Assembly (NCBI RefSeq): GCF_000227665.2
Contig: NZ_CP007030.1
Coordinates: forward strand, 1,364,001 to 1,428,000
DNA length: 64,000 nucleotides
Reading direction: 5' to 3'
Source of the DNA: Thiomicrospira aerophila AL3
GTDB taxonomy: Bacteria; Pseudomonadota; Gammaproteobacteria; Thiomicrospirales; Thiomicrospiraceae
Part shown: in pieces, positions 1 through 8,513 of the stretch
Position numbering within the stretch: position 1 is the stretch's first letter
How the letters are laid out: each line of letters opens with the position of its first letter
Made by a program: the position numbers and the translations under genes
Notes under the pieces: model-generated
Told to the model about the DNA's origin: nothing
The model's input: only the letters and a program-made list of their open reading frames with translations
The model's database searches: none

Positions 1-219
1 TAGGTTTGCTTTTTCTACTTCGGCATCCAATTTTGCAGGATCTGATTGTAAAGCCTTTTTTAAGCGATTCGAAATCGTGCCACGTACTGATTTCTCTTGT
101 AATGCGAGTGGTGTTTTTTCAACATCTTTGTTATCCCAATTTGTACCGTACATAAAAGCATCGGATGGTACCAATTTCTTTTCGAATGCAAGAACAGATG
201 CGGTTAGTTTTTTAGACAT
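1..219 (-). CDS. csy3: Cas7f (Csy3), 5' part only, runs off left edge
   Basis: Backbone subunit of the type I-F Csy surveillance complex, which polymerises along the crRNA. Only the first 73 codons are visible; the frame is still open at base 1. The N-terminus carries [13 protein letters not shown], close to the Csy3 hallmark, followed by [12 protein letters not shown]. The ATG at 217-219 has an AGGAG ribosome-binding site five bases upstream. It lies 10 bp after cas5f, so it is the next gene of the cas operon. Cas6f (csy4) and the array would be expected further left, outside the window. Confidence 0.9.
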   Translation of the reverse strand, partial: MSKKLTASVLAFEKKLVPSDAFMYGTNWDNKDVEKTPLALQEKSVRGTISNRLKKALQSDPAKLDAEVEKANL

Positions 220-229
220 GAGTATTCTC

Positions 230-1120
230 CTAGTTAAGTTGGTTTTGTTGACAAAGGTAAAGATTATTTTGTGTATCAGAATGATAGTGCCAAGCCATTT
301 CATCCCAATGGTTAAATCGAATTGGCATTTTGAATTCACCGAGAGTTAAAACACTTTCAGCAAATCGATGAGGGGTATTTGCATCACGTTGATGTTGAGC
401 TTTTCCTAGCTCAGTAAGCCCTTGGTAACCCGTTGCAATCGGAACAATCCAGCCGGGGTATTTTCTCTTGGGAGGATGCCAAGTGACATTGCCTTGCTCA
501 TCTTGCTCGCAGGCACGGTGAGATAGTTGACTGTCTAACAACGCGGTTAAAGCGTCATCCCCATGTTCCATTGCGTTAATCATCAAATCACGCCGCTCAA
601 TTAAACAGTAACTTGGCATCAACGCATTACGCACTTTGGCAAAGCTTTCGGTTGAATTGACCTGATAAATTCTGCCCGCTCTTGCAGAGAGAATATCGCC
701 ACTGGCTAATTTCATTTTGCCCCTGATACGATGATTGACTAGATCTAAAAACTTATCCGAATCATGCAGTCCCCAGTTCTTGAGTTCAATAACCAATGAT
801 ACGGTTAAGTCACAACGCGCTTCTTCAATAAAAGAAGGGCGACTGCCATCTTTATCCAATGGGTTACCTGTACCAATAATAGAGCTAATAAAGCCGTTTT
901 CAGCTTTGTGGGTATGTAACTTGATGGTGTGGCAAGCTACCGCAACGGATGTAAATTTGATGTCTGAAAACTCGGTATCGGCCAGCGTCCTTTGTAAAAA
1001 GTGTACGCCACCCAGCCAAGCGGTCATCGCAGGAAAACCGATTGTAAAGTTACTGGATAACGCATTTGCGTTATGAATTTTAATGTAAGGAATCAAAAGC
1101 AGGTTTTTTACGTCGCTCAT
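230..1120 (-). CDS. csy2: Cas5f (Csy2), type I-F Csy complex subunit
   Basis: 296 residues, a normal length for Csy2. In the family, Cas5f pairs with Cas8f to cap the 5' handle of the crRNA in the Csy complex. The sequence starts with [17 protein letters not shown] and contains [17 protein letters not shown], both typical of the Csy2 N-terminal RAMP-like fold. The start overlaps the cas8f stop by 4 bp, implying translational coupling. Because cas8f and cas5f are separate genes, this is the canonical I-F1 layout rather than the fused cas8/5 of Tn7-associated I-F3 systems. No frameshift is seen. Confidence 0.93.
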   Translation of the reverse strand: MSDVKNLLLIPYIKIHNANALSSNFTIGFPAMTAWLGGVHFLQRTLADTEFSDIKFTSVAVACHTIKLHTHKAENGFISSIIGTGNPLDKDGSRPSFIEEARCDLTVSLVIELKNWGLHDSDKFLDLVNHRIRGKMKLASGDILSARAGRIYQVNSTESFAKVRNALMPSYCLIERRDLMINAMEHGDDALTALLDSQLSHRACEQDEQGNVTWHPPKRKYPGWIVPIATGYQGLTELGKAQHQRDANTPHRFAESVLTLGEFKMPIRFNHWDEMAWHYHSDTQNNLYLCQQNQLN

Positions 1121-2400
1121 CGAAAGGCCTCCTTAATTTGTAGATTGGACTGAACATCAAATAAGTCAGCAACATTGATAAAGTGCTGTATATCGACATC
1201 ATTAAATACAATGGCGTTTTTCTTTAAATATTCTTCAAAGACGGTAATAAACCAGCTTGTAAACGCGGAAATAGCTTGATCAATATAGGCATAATCGACT
1301 TCACGCTCAGCTTGACGCGCATTATCTAGCCAGATTTTTTGCCAAGCAGGCAAGCTGCTATAGGTATCGGATTGTGACCAACCTTCATTTTGGGCGCGAA
1401 CCTGCCAAAGTGTTTCAGCCGCTTGATAAACCGCCTCTTGAAAAATTTGGTCGCGTTTTTGGCGAATCTCCATGTTGTTACGCCAATCTTCATTTAGCAA
1501 ATAATTTAGGCGAGAAAAAATCCAGCCATAGTCTTTAGCCCATAGCGTTTGTTTAAAAAAGTCATTTTTGGGTAAGCGAACTTTGCGCACTTCCAATTCT
1601 GGTGGCATAGATTTCAACAGAAAAGCTACACCGCCATTTGAACTATTTAACACGCTGATATTTTGTGGCTTCGTGCCACCAAAGCCTATGGCCGTCAGGT
1701 CATAGATTTCATAAAGCCCATTTGGGTTATACGCCTTATTTTTACGGTCTTCACGCGCCTGCTTCGTTTCGTCAGAAAAACGTACCTGATTAATTCGGTC
1801 TTTAAGGGCAAACATCATGCCGGATGAATTCAATATGGAAAGCAAATGATAACCGTTGGTTTCATCCGCAACAGGGAAGTAAACTTGCTTTACCTGTCCA
1901 CTTGTTAATGGTTCAGGATGACCATCTTGTTTGATAAGCAAGAACAGCTCTCGCAATTGTTCAAAATCAAGTGTCGGTATAGAAAATTGGCTTTGAATAA
2001 GTTCTGACGCTTGTTCAATATGCTGTAAAACGCTTTTTCCATCTATAAGCTTTAGTGATAAAAACTTATATACATCAATCGCAGCGGCATTGCCAAATAC
2101 ATCCTCCTCAATGTCTTTAACATTACCAAAACGCAAAAAGCCGTCATTTTCTTGTGGCGTTTGTGCAATCACGGAAGATGTTTTTGCGCCGGGATGCGTG
2201 AACTTAGCGGGATGAGAAACCAAGTTTAACTGTTTGGCACGTTTCGCGGCATTCGGGAGCCACTGCGCAAGCAAAAAGGAAACTTCCGCTTCAGCATAAA
2301 TTTCTGCCTGCTCAGATTCAGTCTGACTTGGATTCAACTGCTTTTTAAGCCAAGCCTCTTTTCGTTCTGATAAAAATGCTTGTATTGCTGGTTCTATCAT
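1117..2400 (-). CDS. csy1: Cas8f (Csy1), large subunit of the type I-F complex
   Basis: 427 residues, the usual size of Csy1. In the family Cas8f recognises the PAM and recruits Cas2-3. The sequence shows the Csy1 N-terminal region (IQAFLSERKEAWLKK), the segment FLRFGNVKDIEEDVFGNAA and the conserved central block IGFGGTKPQNISVLNSSNGG. It starts 12 bp after the cas2-3 stop and overlaps cas5f by 4 bp, so it sits mid-operon. The frame is intact from start to stop, so the effector module looks functional as far as it is visible. Confidence 0.93.
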   Translation of the reverse strand: MIEPAIQAFLSERKEAWLKKQLNPSQTESEQAEIYAEAEVSFLLAQWLPNAAKRAKQLNLVSHPAKFTHPGAKTSSVIAQTPQENDGFLRFGNVKDIEEDVFGNAAAIDVYKFLSLKLIDGKSVLQHIEQASELIQSQFSIPTLDFEQLRELFLLIKQDGHPEPLTSGQVKQVYFPVADETNGYHLLSILNSSGMMFALKDRINQVRFSDETKQAREDRKNKAYNPNGLYEIYDLTAIGFGGTKPQNISVLNSSNGGVAFLLKSMPPELEVRKVRLPKNDFFKQTLWAKDYGWIFSRLNYLLNEDWRNNMEIRQKRDQIFQEAVYQAAETLWQVRAQNEGWSQSDTYSSLPAWQKIWLDNARQAEREVDYAYIDQAISAFTSWFITVFEEYLKKNAIVFNDVDIQHFINVADLFDVQSNLQIKEAFR

Positions 2401-2412
2401 TAATGTATCCTC

Positions 2413-5400
2413 TTATTTCTTGGAAAACCCTAGTTGGGGCTGGTAGATTAATGCTTTGTTTTCAAGCAGCGATTTATCTAACCTCACTTCACCAAAAATC
2501 GCCGCTGCCAATGGCATATAGTGTTCCGGTGACTCTTTGAGTAGCTGTGCATAATCGCGGAGCATCCAAAGATTTGTTTTTTCTTGCTCGGATAAATCAT
2601 CTTGCTGCTGAATGTCATAGCGTTTTTCAACATCAACCAATTCCTTAGCTTCGTTGCGCTCTTTAAACGACCACCCCCCCTTACCATCTGACGTTAAATA
2701 CAAAGCCGTTTGCGGCGGCCCTTTGCGAAACTGCACATACAGTTGCGGTATTGCAGTCAACCACCAAAAACCCTGCAACCAGCCTTTTAAGGTTTCAGGC
2801 CCGGCTTGTTCAGGCAATAAGGCTTTCTGCGTTTTATAATGCTCTAAATCCGCAAGCACTGCGTTTGGAGTCAAGTGTTGTGGTCTAGTAATTCGCAGCG
2901 TGGCATCAAGCCGTTCGTTAAGCGCATTTAACTCAATAATGTCTGCAATGTTATGGCTTGTTAATAGACATACCTCATCTTCATAACCAGGCCTAGTGAA
3001 TACCGGATGGCGTTTTTGCGGGGCTTGAATGGCTTGAACAAAGCCTTTCAGGTTGTACTGTAAAACGCCGATATTCGGTTCATTTAGCTTTTCGACAGTC
3101 CGATGACGTAACACTCGCCCCGCCATTTGAATAATAGAGCGCAAAGACGATGGTTCAATAATCGCCCAATCAAAATCATGATCACGTCCCACTTCTTCAA
3201 CTGGCGTGGCGACTAGTATAAAAATGATATTTTCGGCTTGGCTGTTTTTGATGTGCTGTTGCACGATGGGATGTTGAAAAATCTGTTCGGGTTTATCAGG
3301 ATTACGTTTTAGCAATTGATCCAGAAGCTGTTCTTGCGCATTTCGCATAATCAAAAGTTGGCGTGAGTGATACGCCATAACTTTAATTTCGGTATTTTTA
3401 GGTGCGTTATTCAGCAGATATCGACTTAGTTGAATACAAGGCTCAATATTAGCAACCCGCACCACGCCAAAACTTATCGTTTTTTGGGTTTCTGGCTCTC
3501 GTTGACTGTGACATTGATGAAACGCCAAAGCGGCTAATTGAATTTGATGAAAATAAAACTGATGAATGGTTTCGGTTTCGCTGTCTAGTTTTTGTTTTTC
3601 ATACTGCGCAACGGTCATTTCAACCAGTTTTAACCTGCGTTTTGCTGGCGTTTGATTAAGTTTTTTTAAGCGTTTTTCTATAAAGGCATTATGGGCAGAC
3701 TCAAATTGAACCAGTAAATCATCCTGTTCAATAAAGTTTTGAGTTTGGGTAGTGAATTCATCAATCCATGCACAGCTGACCTTTTGGCTTTTTTGCCTAG
3801 CTTTAGCAAAAATTGCCCAACCCGACTGATAGGCGTTAAAAAAGCCCTTAGCCAAATCGGGTGGAATCGTTGCGGAGGAGATCATTACTTTACGGCCAGA
3901 AAGCCCTGCTAAATGTACAAGTCGCCCAATCGCTATTAAGTCATCCCCAACAAAGTCATCAACTTCATCAATCACCAAGTCTGACGACATGAGTCGTAAA
4001 CTAGGCAAAATATAGCGCCCACCACGACTGGTTTCTGTCGCCCCCATAATATGATCAATCGTGCAAGCCAAAACCGGCGCGTGCAGTAACGCTATGCTTT
4101 TATCCGTTTGAAATAAGGTGTCCAAAACACTGTCTGGAATCGGTGTGTCATAAATAATTTCGTCGTCCATTAAAGGCGCTTCTGATTCTGAACCAGAAAT
4201 GTCGGTTTGCTGTTGTTTGGTGTCCTGTGTTTGCTGATGTAATAATTGCACCGCTCGTGAACCAATCAATACAGCTAATTCATCCTCTTGCAAGCCTATT
4301 TTATGGCGGTATTCGTCGCCAGTTTGTAAGGTGAGCGTTCTTAAACCCAGTGCCAAAATATAACGCAAACTTTTTGTATCATGCGAAAGTGCGCGCATGA
4401 CTTTTGCATTGGCAAATGTTTTTCCCTGTCCTGTGCTTGCCATATTGACGGCAAAGAAACCAAATTGATGCGGGTTAAACTGGGTAGTTTGTGCAGTTTC
4501 TGCTTCGCGCCAAGCGAGTATTTTCTGTACCGCTTTATCCTGCCATGCAAAAGCCGGTGGGCTTTTCTTTTTCAAGATACGATTATCTTGCACATAACCA
4601 AGTTGGTGCGATTGCGCTTCAAACATCGGTAAATGATGGGCGATATGTAGGGTTTGCTTCATAACCCCAAGCAGATGTTCTTCCAAGCTTTGTTTAAGCT
4701 GATTTTTCCCCTTTATCTTTTGTGTATTTGCGTAGAGTTGCAGTTGGTTTTGAATTTTTTCATCTTTATCACGAGATGAATAATTGTGATCCGCCAGCAT
4801 AAGCACCAACCGTGATTGCTGCATTAACCAGCGCCATGCACCAGTTTCTAAAGTTTGTAAGAGCACTGCCTCTTGCGATAATAATCTAGCCGCCCACTTT
4901 TTAGCGGGCTTCAGCCAAAGCGTTGAGTCACTAGGCAAACCTTGTGGATAGTCAAAACAACGCGACAGGTTTTTTTTATATTCGTTGTCGTCATACTTAT
5001 TCTGATATTGCCAGTCCAATTTAATAAGCTGGAATAAACGTTGATACTCATTAAGTTCTGCGCCGAGAAATTGTTCTGCTTGTGGAAGACGGTGATGGCT
5101 CAAAATTAACCATGCAATGGATGCTGCCACAGGCGGTAAATCACTAAGTGGCGTGGCGTGGTCTTCAGCGACAGATCGCAATAACTCTGCTTTGTCAAAT
5201 TCACCTTTCGCAAGGCGCTCTAGCCACTGTGTATCACTCTGTCCATTCACATATGCGCGCAAAAACAAGACCGAAATCCATTCGTGTCGTAAGGGGTCTC
5301 CAATCGGTTTTGCTGACTTGGCTGTCAGTTTAGATTGAAAAAACTCTGATGCCTTTCCCCAGTCATGAAACAATGCCGCTATGGCCGCCAACGACTTAAT

Positions 5401-5733
5401 TAAGGGAAGCAGATGCCAATCATTTTCCCATTCGGTATTAACGATAGGTTGCTGAGTTGAATTAACTGGAACAATACCTTCTTCATTAAACTTATTGCGA
5501 TTGCCAATCACCCAAATCAATTCAGAACGGCTTCGACTTCTTAGCCAATGGCAACTCACCGCTGTACTTTTGGTTGCCGATTTTCGCAGTAATTTTTTTA
5601 CCGCCGACAAGCCTTCATCAGTAATAACTGTTTGCCAAGTTCGGCTGCCGATTCTGTTTGCAAAGCTATCAAGAATACGCCGTGTCTTAGGAAGTGCATT
5701 TTTTTCACACTGCGATACAAACGTGACCATCAT
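2413..5733 (-). CDS. cas3: Cas2-Cas3 fusion, type I-F nuclease-helicase
   Basis: 1106 residues, as expected for the I-F Cas2-3 fusion. Residues 1 to about 90 are the Cas2-like domain. An HD nuclease motif (LFHDWGK) has His123 and Asp124. The SF2 helicase follows, with Walker A ASTGQGKT at 432-439, a DEVD box at 589-592 and a late QMAGRVLRHR motif VI. In the family it degrades targets recruited by the Csy complex and also joins Cas1 in the adaptation complex. All the key residues I can check are present. The start overlaps the cas1 stop by 4 bp. GC content looks lower than in the housekeeping genes to the right, an impression rather than a measurement. Confidence 0.95.
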   Translation of the reverse strand: MMVTFVSQCEKNALPKTRRILDSFANRIGSRTWQTVITDEGLSAVKKLLRKSATKSTAVSCHWLRSRSRSELIWVIGNRNKFNEEGIVPVNSTQQPIVNTEWENDWHLLPLIKSLAAIAALFHDWGKASEFFQSKLTAKSAKPIGDPLRHEWISVLFLRAYVNGQSDTQWLERLAKGEFDKAELLRSVAEDHATPLSDLPPVAASIAWLILSHHRLPQAEQFLGAELNEYQRLFQLIKLDWQYQNKYDDNEYKKNLSRCFDYPQGLPSDSTLWLKPAKKWAARLLSQEAVLLQTLETGAWRWLMQQSRLVLMLADHNYSSRDKDEKIQNQLQLYANTQKIKGKNQLKQSLEEHLLGVMKQTLHIAHHLPMFEAQSHQLGYVQDNRILKKKSPPAFAWQDKAVQKILAWREAETAQTTQFNPHQFGFFAVNMASTGQGKTFANAKVMRALSHDTKSLRYILALGLRTLTLQTGDEYRHKIGLQEDELAVLIGSRAVQLLHQQTQDTKQQQTDISGSESEAPLMDDEIIYDTPIPDSVLDTLFQTDKSIALLHAPVLACTIDHIMGATETSRGGRYILPSLRLMSSDLVIDEVDDFVGDDLIAIGRLVHLAGLSGRKVMISSATIPPDLAKGFFNAYQSGWAIFAKARQKSQKVSCAWIDEFTTQTQNFIEQDDLLVQFESAHNAFIEKRLKKLNQTPAKRRLKLVEMTVAQYEKQKLDSETETIHQFYFHQIQLAALAFHQCHSQREPETQKTISFGVVRVANIEPCIQLSRYLLNNAPKNTEIKVMAYHSRQLLIMRNAQEQLLDQLLKRNPDKPEQIFQHPIVQQHIKNSQAENIIFILVATPVEEVGRDHDFDWAIIEPSSLRSIIQMAGRVLRHRTVEKLNEPNIGVLQYNLKGFVQAIQAPQKRHPVFTRPGYEDEVCLLTSHNIADIIELNALNERLDATLRITRPQHLTPNAVLADLEHYKTQKALLPEQAGPETLKGWLQGFWWLTAIPQLYVQFRKGPPQTALYLTSDGKGGWSFKERNEAKELVDVEKRYDIQQQDDLSEQEKTNLWMLRDYAQLLKESPEHYMPLAAAIFGEVRLDKSLLENKALIYQPQLGFSKK

Positions 5734-6677
5734 AAATGCTCACCTTCTAAACTCATTTGTTTTGTGGCTTCAAACATAAAGTCCAAGGCTTTATGTTTTG
5801 TAAAGTTCTGTAAACATTGTTGGCGAAACTCTTGCTCTGTGGCTTGCTCTTTCGCGCAAATAAACGCCCAAGGCAGTATCAAGGTATCTTTTACCAGGTC
5901 TGCTATATCGAAAACCAGCGCACCTCGTCTAGTCTTTCCATGCATCACGGCAAAAGCATGTGGAATGCCTAGCACCCACAAAGTTGTAGCCGCCAAACCA
6001 TAAGCCAGATAATTGCCATGATTTAAAAAACCATTGGCTAAGTCTTCCGCTTCAAAGTTACGTGTAAAAGATTGTAATTTTGTTTTTTGCGCTGCATAAG
6101 CATAAAGCTGTTTAGTAAAGCGTGCTTCAGCCGTAAGAAGCTCCGTCACACTCAACACACTGTTTATACTAGATCGATACTGTTTCATCGCATTTTCAAC
6201 AAGTTGATCGTCAATAAAAAACCCCTGTTCATTTAAATCGCGATCTGCCAACCAAACCTTTTCCATATACGTTAGACGTTGCTCTTGAAAACGTTTTGCC
6301 GCTTCCAATCGCTTACTATCATCAAACCAAAATTTCATCCATCCTTGTAAATATTCAGTTGGTCGATATTCGCTCTGTGGTGTCATCCACTCAATTTCAT
6401 TAGCCATGAATAAAGGTGTACCGCCGCCGCCGCAAAATCCAACCAACACGCCAGCAGAAGCTAACATCCTCACGGCAGCCTGCGTAACTGACGTGCCAGT
6501 ACCGAGTAAAATAACCGTCGTATTCGCTATCGGAATATTCCAATACTGTTTTTCTGCTTGATTCTCAGTGAGATACAAAACTCGCCCATCTTTCTGCATG
6601 ACGCGACATTTTTCGAGATAGTAAATATTTGCTCGTTTCGAGTGCAGTATGGCTTTTAAGTCAGTCAATTGCTCCAC
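5730..6677 (-). CDS. cas1: Cas1, type I-F spacer integrase
   Basis: 315 residues, starting at GTG 6675-6677 with AGGAG eight bases upstream. Cas1 is the metal-dependent integrase that inserts new spacers. The C-terminal half shows the I-F pattern: a Glu in EAEDLANGFLNHGN, then His in AVMHGKTRRG and Asp in FDIADLVKD, matching the Glu-His-Asp metal site. The glycine-rich GFCGGGGTPLF is also characteristic. First gene of the cas operon, 63 bp after the WYL regulator, so both may share a transcript. With Cas1 and Cas2-3 both intact, the locus should be able to acquire spacers. Confidence 0.95.
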   Translation of the reverse strand: MEQLTDLKAILHSKRANIYYLEKCRVMQKDGRVLYLTENQAEKQYWNIPIANTTVILLGTGTSVTQAAVRMLASAGVLVGFCGGGGTPLFMANEIEWMTPQSEYRPTEYLQGWMKFWFDDSKRLEAAKRFQEQRLTYMEKVWLADRDLNEQGFFIDDQLVENAMKQYRSSINSVLSVTELLTAEARFTKQLYAYAAQKTKLQSFTRNFEAEDLANGFLNHGNYLAYGLAATTLWVLGIPHAFAVMHGKTRRGALVFDIADLVKDTLILPWAFICAKEQATEQEFRQQCLQNFTKHKALDFMFEATKQMSLEGEHL

Positions 6678-6740
6678 GTAGCAAGCTCCTTTATAAATTT
6701 ATATTGTTTATGTATACCACTACTCTACCACCTCTCGTTG

Positions 6741-7715
6741 TCAGAACCTGTCACGGGAATAGTGCTTGAGTGTTTCTTCTAGGCGTTGCTTTACTTTCTG
6801 CCTGAGTTCGGGCGGTTCGATCACTTCGACTTCGGGGCCGTGTTTTAGGATGTCTTGGATGAGTTCGGTGTCGTGTTTGTAGGGAATGGTGAGTTGGTAG
6901 CGTCCGTCATCTAGCCAGCGTGTTTTCTGCTCGGGGTGCCAAATTTCAAATTGTATCCAGCGCGCTTGGTAGGCGCTAAAGTTGAGCACGGCCTGTTGAT
7001 CGGCTTGGCCTGCAAAAATGCCGTAACTGGTTTCAAAGTGTTCGGATAGGTCTTGCGGCTTGACCTCTAGTGCGGCTTGCTCCAGTAAGCAGGCCTGCTG
7101 AATGCCTTCTAACGAAAAGCTGCGAATCGCTTGACGCTGATGGCAAAAGGCATCGAGTATCCAATGATCACGATAACGAATCAGTTGTTGCGGCGAAATC
7201 TCTCGGTCGTTGAGTTGATTAGTCTGCCGGCTCCAGAATGTTATGTTAAGCCGTTTTTGGTTGGCAAGAGCTTGGGCGATTTGCGTGAAAGTAGTCCGGT
7301 TTAATGGACCACTCGCCATTTGAATAATTTTTATTTTGTCGCTAAGCGCTGGGTTAGCTTGCCCTTGCTGACCCAGCCTGCGTTCAATTTGCGTCTTAAA
7401 AGGAGCCAGTTGTTCTGCAAGCAGGCCTGCTTGTAATTGATTCAAACTATTGCTCAGAATTAAGAGCGCTTGCAGTTCCTCTGGCGTTAACCAGTAACCG
7501 GCAATAGGCACTTTTTGGCTATTGCTTTTGTCGCGGTAAACCCGATTATCTGAAATAAAAAAAGGCGCACCTGTTTCTTGAATAAGTAGCTCAAGATCAC
7601 GCCGAATGGTGCGGGTAGAGCAGTTAAATTGATCGGCAATATCGGCCAACCCAATCGGGCCGCTAGACTGTTGCAAATACTGAATGAGCTTATTAAGTCG
7701 AATCACCCTATCCAT
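6741..7715 (-). CDS. WYL-domain transcriptional regulator with DeoR-type HTH, next to cas operon
   Basis: 324 residues. Residues 1-60 form a DeoR/HTH_11 winged helix (IADQFNCSTRTIRRDLELL). The middle carries a WYL domain whose motif reads HWILDAF, and the C-terminus resembles the WCX extension. WYL regulators sense ligands, often nucleic acids, and a WYL protein (sll7009) represses a CRISPR locus in Synechocystis. Here the gene is codirectional with cas1 and 63 bp upstream, so it is a good candidate for controlling the cas operon; that link is inferred. A palindrome lies directly before its start. It contains two CAGGCCTG repeats (7090, 7422), which the cas genes lack, so it may belong to the resident genome. 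Confidence 0.85.
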   Translation of the reverse strand: MDRVIRLNKLIQYLQQSSGPIGLADIADQFNCSTRTIRRDLELLIQETGAPFFISDNRVYRDKSNSQKVPIAGYWLTPEELQALLILSNSLNQLQAGLLAEQLAPFKTQIERRLGQQGQANPALSDKIKIIQMASGPLNRTTFTQIAQALANQKRLNITFWSRQTNQLNDREISPQQLIRYRDHWILDAFCHQRQAIRSFSLEGIQQACLLEQAALEVKPQDLSEHFETSYGIFAGQADQQAVLNFSAYQARWIQFEIWHPEQKTRWLDDGRYQLTIPYKHDTELIQDILKHGPEVEVIEPPELRQKVKQRLEETLKHYSRDRF

Positions 7716-7719
7716 TAAG

Positions 7720-7747
7720 CCACCTTAATTAATCTTAGTTAAGGTGG
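7720..7747 (-). promoter_or_regulatory. Palindrome before the WYL regulator start, likely autoregulatory operator
   Basis: Perfect 9-bp inverted repeat CCACCTTAA / TTAAGGTGG separated by 10 bp, ending 4 bp from the ATG of the WYL gene. On the transcribed strand one arm supplies the Shine-Dalgarno-like AAGGTGG, so the element could act as a DNA operator or as an RNA hairpin that hides the ribosome-binding site. The related string AGGTGGTA also occurs on the minus strand in the WYL-cas1 gap (around 6727-6734). Confidence 0.55.
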
Positions 7748-7770
7748 TATTAAACCCTATTTGAAGTGAA

Positions 7771-7805
7771 TAAAAAACCCTCTTGTACAAACACACAAGA
7801 GGGTT
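7771..7805 (-). terminator. Rho-independent terminator of the cytochrome c gene
   Basis: An 11-bp stem AACCCTCTTGT / ACAAGAGGGTT (7776-7786 with 7795-7805) is followed on the minus strand by a run of six T. It starts about 40 bp after the cytochrome c stop codon and points the same way as that gene. Confidence 0.85.
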
Positions 7806-7846
7806 ATCGAGTTACAGCCCTTCAGGCCACAAAAAAGCGCAATGAC

Positions 7847-8443
7847 TTAGAACGTCACGATGTAATCTGCTAGTGCTTCAATTTCAGCATCATTTAGATT
7901 AGTGGCCATTGGCGCCATCATGGCGGTCATCGGTCCAACTTGCTCGCCCGCGCGGTAGGCGTTCATTTTAGTGATGATGTCATCACGGCTTTGGCCTTGT
8001 AGTTTGGGACCGACACCGCCACCGCCGGTCATGCCATGACACCCCATACAGGTACTGTAAAGCTGTTGGCCATTGGCAGCAGGCGCCGCGGGTGCCGCTG
8101 CTACTTGAGTTACAGGTTCCGTCGCTGAAATAGGTTCGGCTTGCTCAGTCGCTTCTTCAACTACTTTTTCAGGTACTTCTTCTGCCATCATCGGTGGTTG
8201 AGGACGTGATGAGGCGTCTGGCATCGCCATACTATCAGCCGGTGCGCTAAAGGCTTCGGGTAACTCACCTTCAACTCTGTTATCTAAACTAGGTACTGAA
8301 GGTTCAGCTGGTTTTTTGACTTCACGGGTATCAACGGCTTTTGCCGCATCTGAACCGTTTTCTGAACCACAACCAACCATCAGTAATGATGAGCCGGTGA
8401 TGGTCACTGCAAACAATGCAGCAAATAATTTGTTAAATCGCAT
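7847..8443 (-). CDS. Monohaem cytochrome c5-type lipoprotein
   Basis: 198 residues. A lipoprotein signal ends in LMVGC with the lipidated Cys25. Residues 26 to about 122 are a low-complexity stretch rich in Ala, Pro, Glu and Val, probably an extended tether. A C-terminal class I cytochrome c domain has the haem site CMGCH (Cys132, Cys135, His136), and a Met in the GPMTAMMAPM region is the likely sixth ligand. It should act as a membrane-anchored periplasmic electron carrier; the partner is unknown. It has its own terminator and is transcribed away from the histidine kinase gene. Confidence 0.85.
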   Translation of the reverse strand: MRFNKLFAALFAVTITGSSLLMVGCGSENGSDAAKAVDTREVKKPAEPSVPSLDNRVEGELPEAFSAPADSMAMPDASSRPQPPMMAEEVPEKVVEEATEQAEPISATEPVTQVAAAPAAPAANGQQLYSTCMGCHGMTGGGGVGPKLQGQSRDDIITKMNAYRAGEQVGPMTAMMAPMATNLNDAEIEALADYIVTF

Positions 8444-8513
8444 AGGTCTCTCCTAAGAAATATAAAGGGTTAGGTATACTTGGGTTTTTAGCTTGGGCTT
8501 GAGTAGTGTTGTT

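Noticed and set aside
1-7700. Tn7-like CRISPR-associated transposon (I-F3)
   Set aside because: cas1 and a full nuclease-helicase cas2-3 are present, cas8f and cas5f are separate, and no tnsABC or tniQ is seen. This is a canonical I-F1 locus.
1-7800. CRISPR array next to the cas genes
   Set aside because: No regularly spaced 28-bp repeats are visible anywhere in the window; in I-F loci the array usually follows csy4, which is beyond the left edge.
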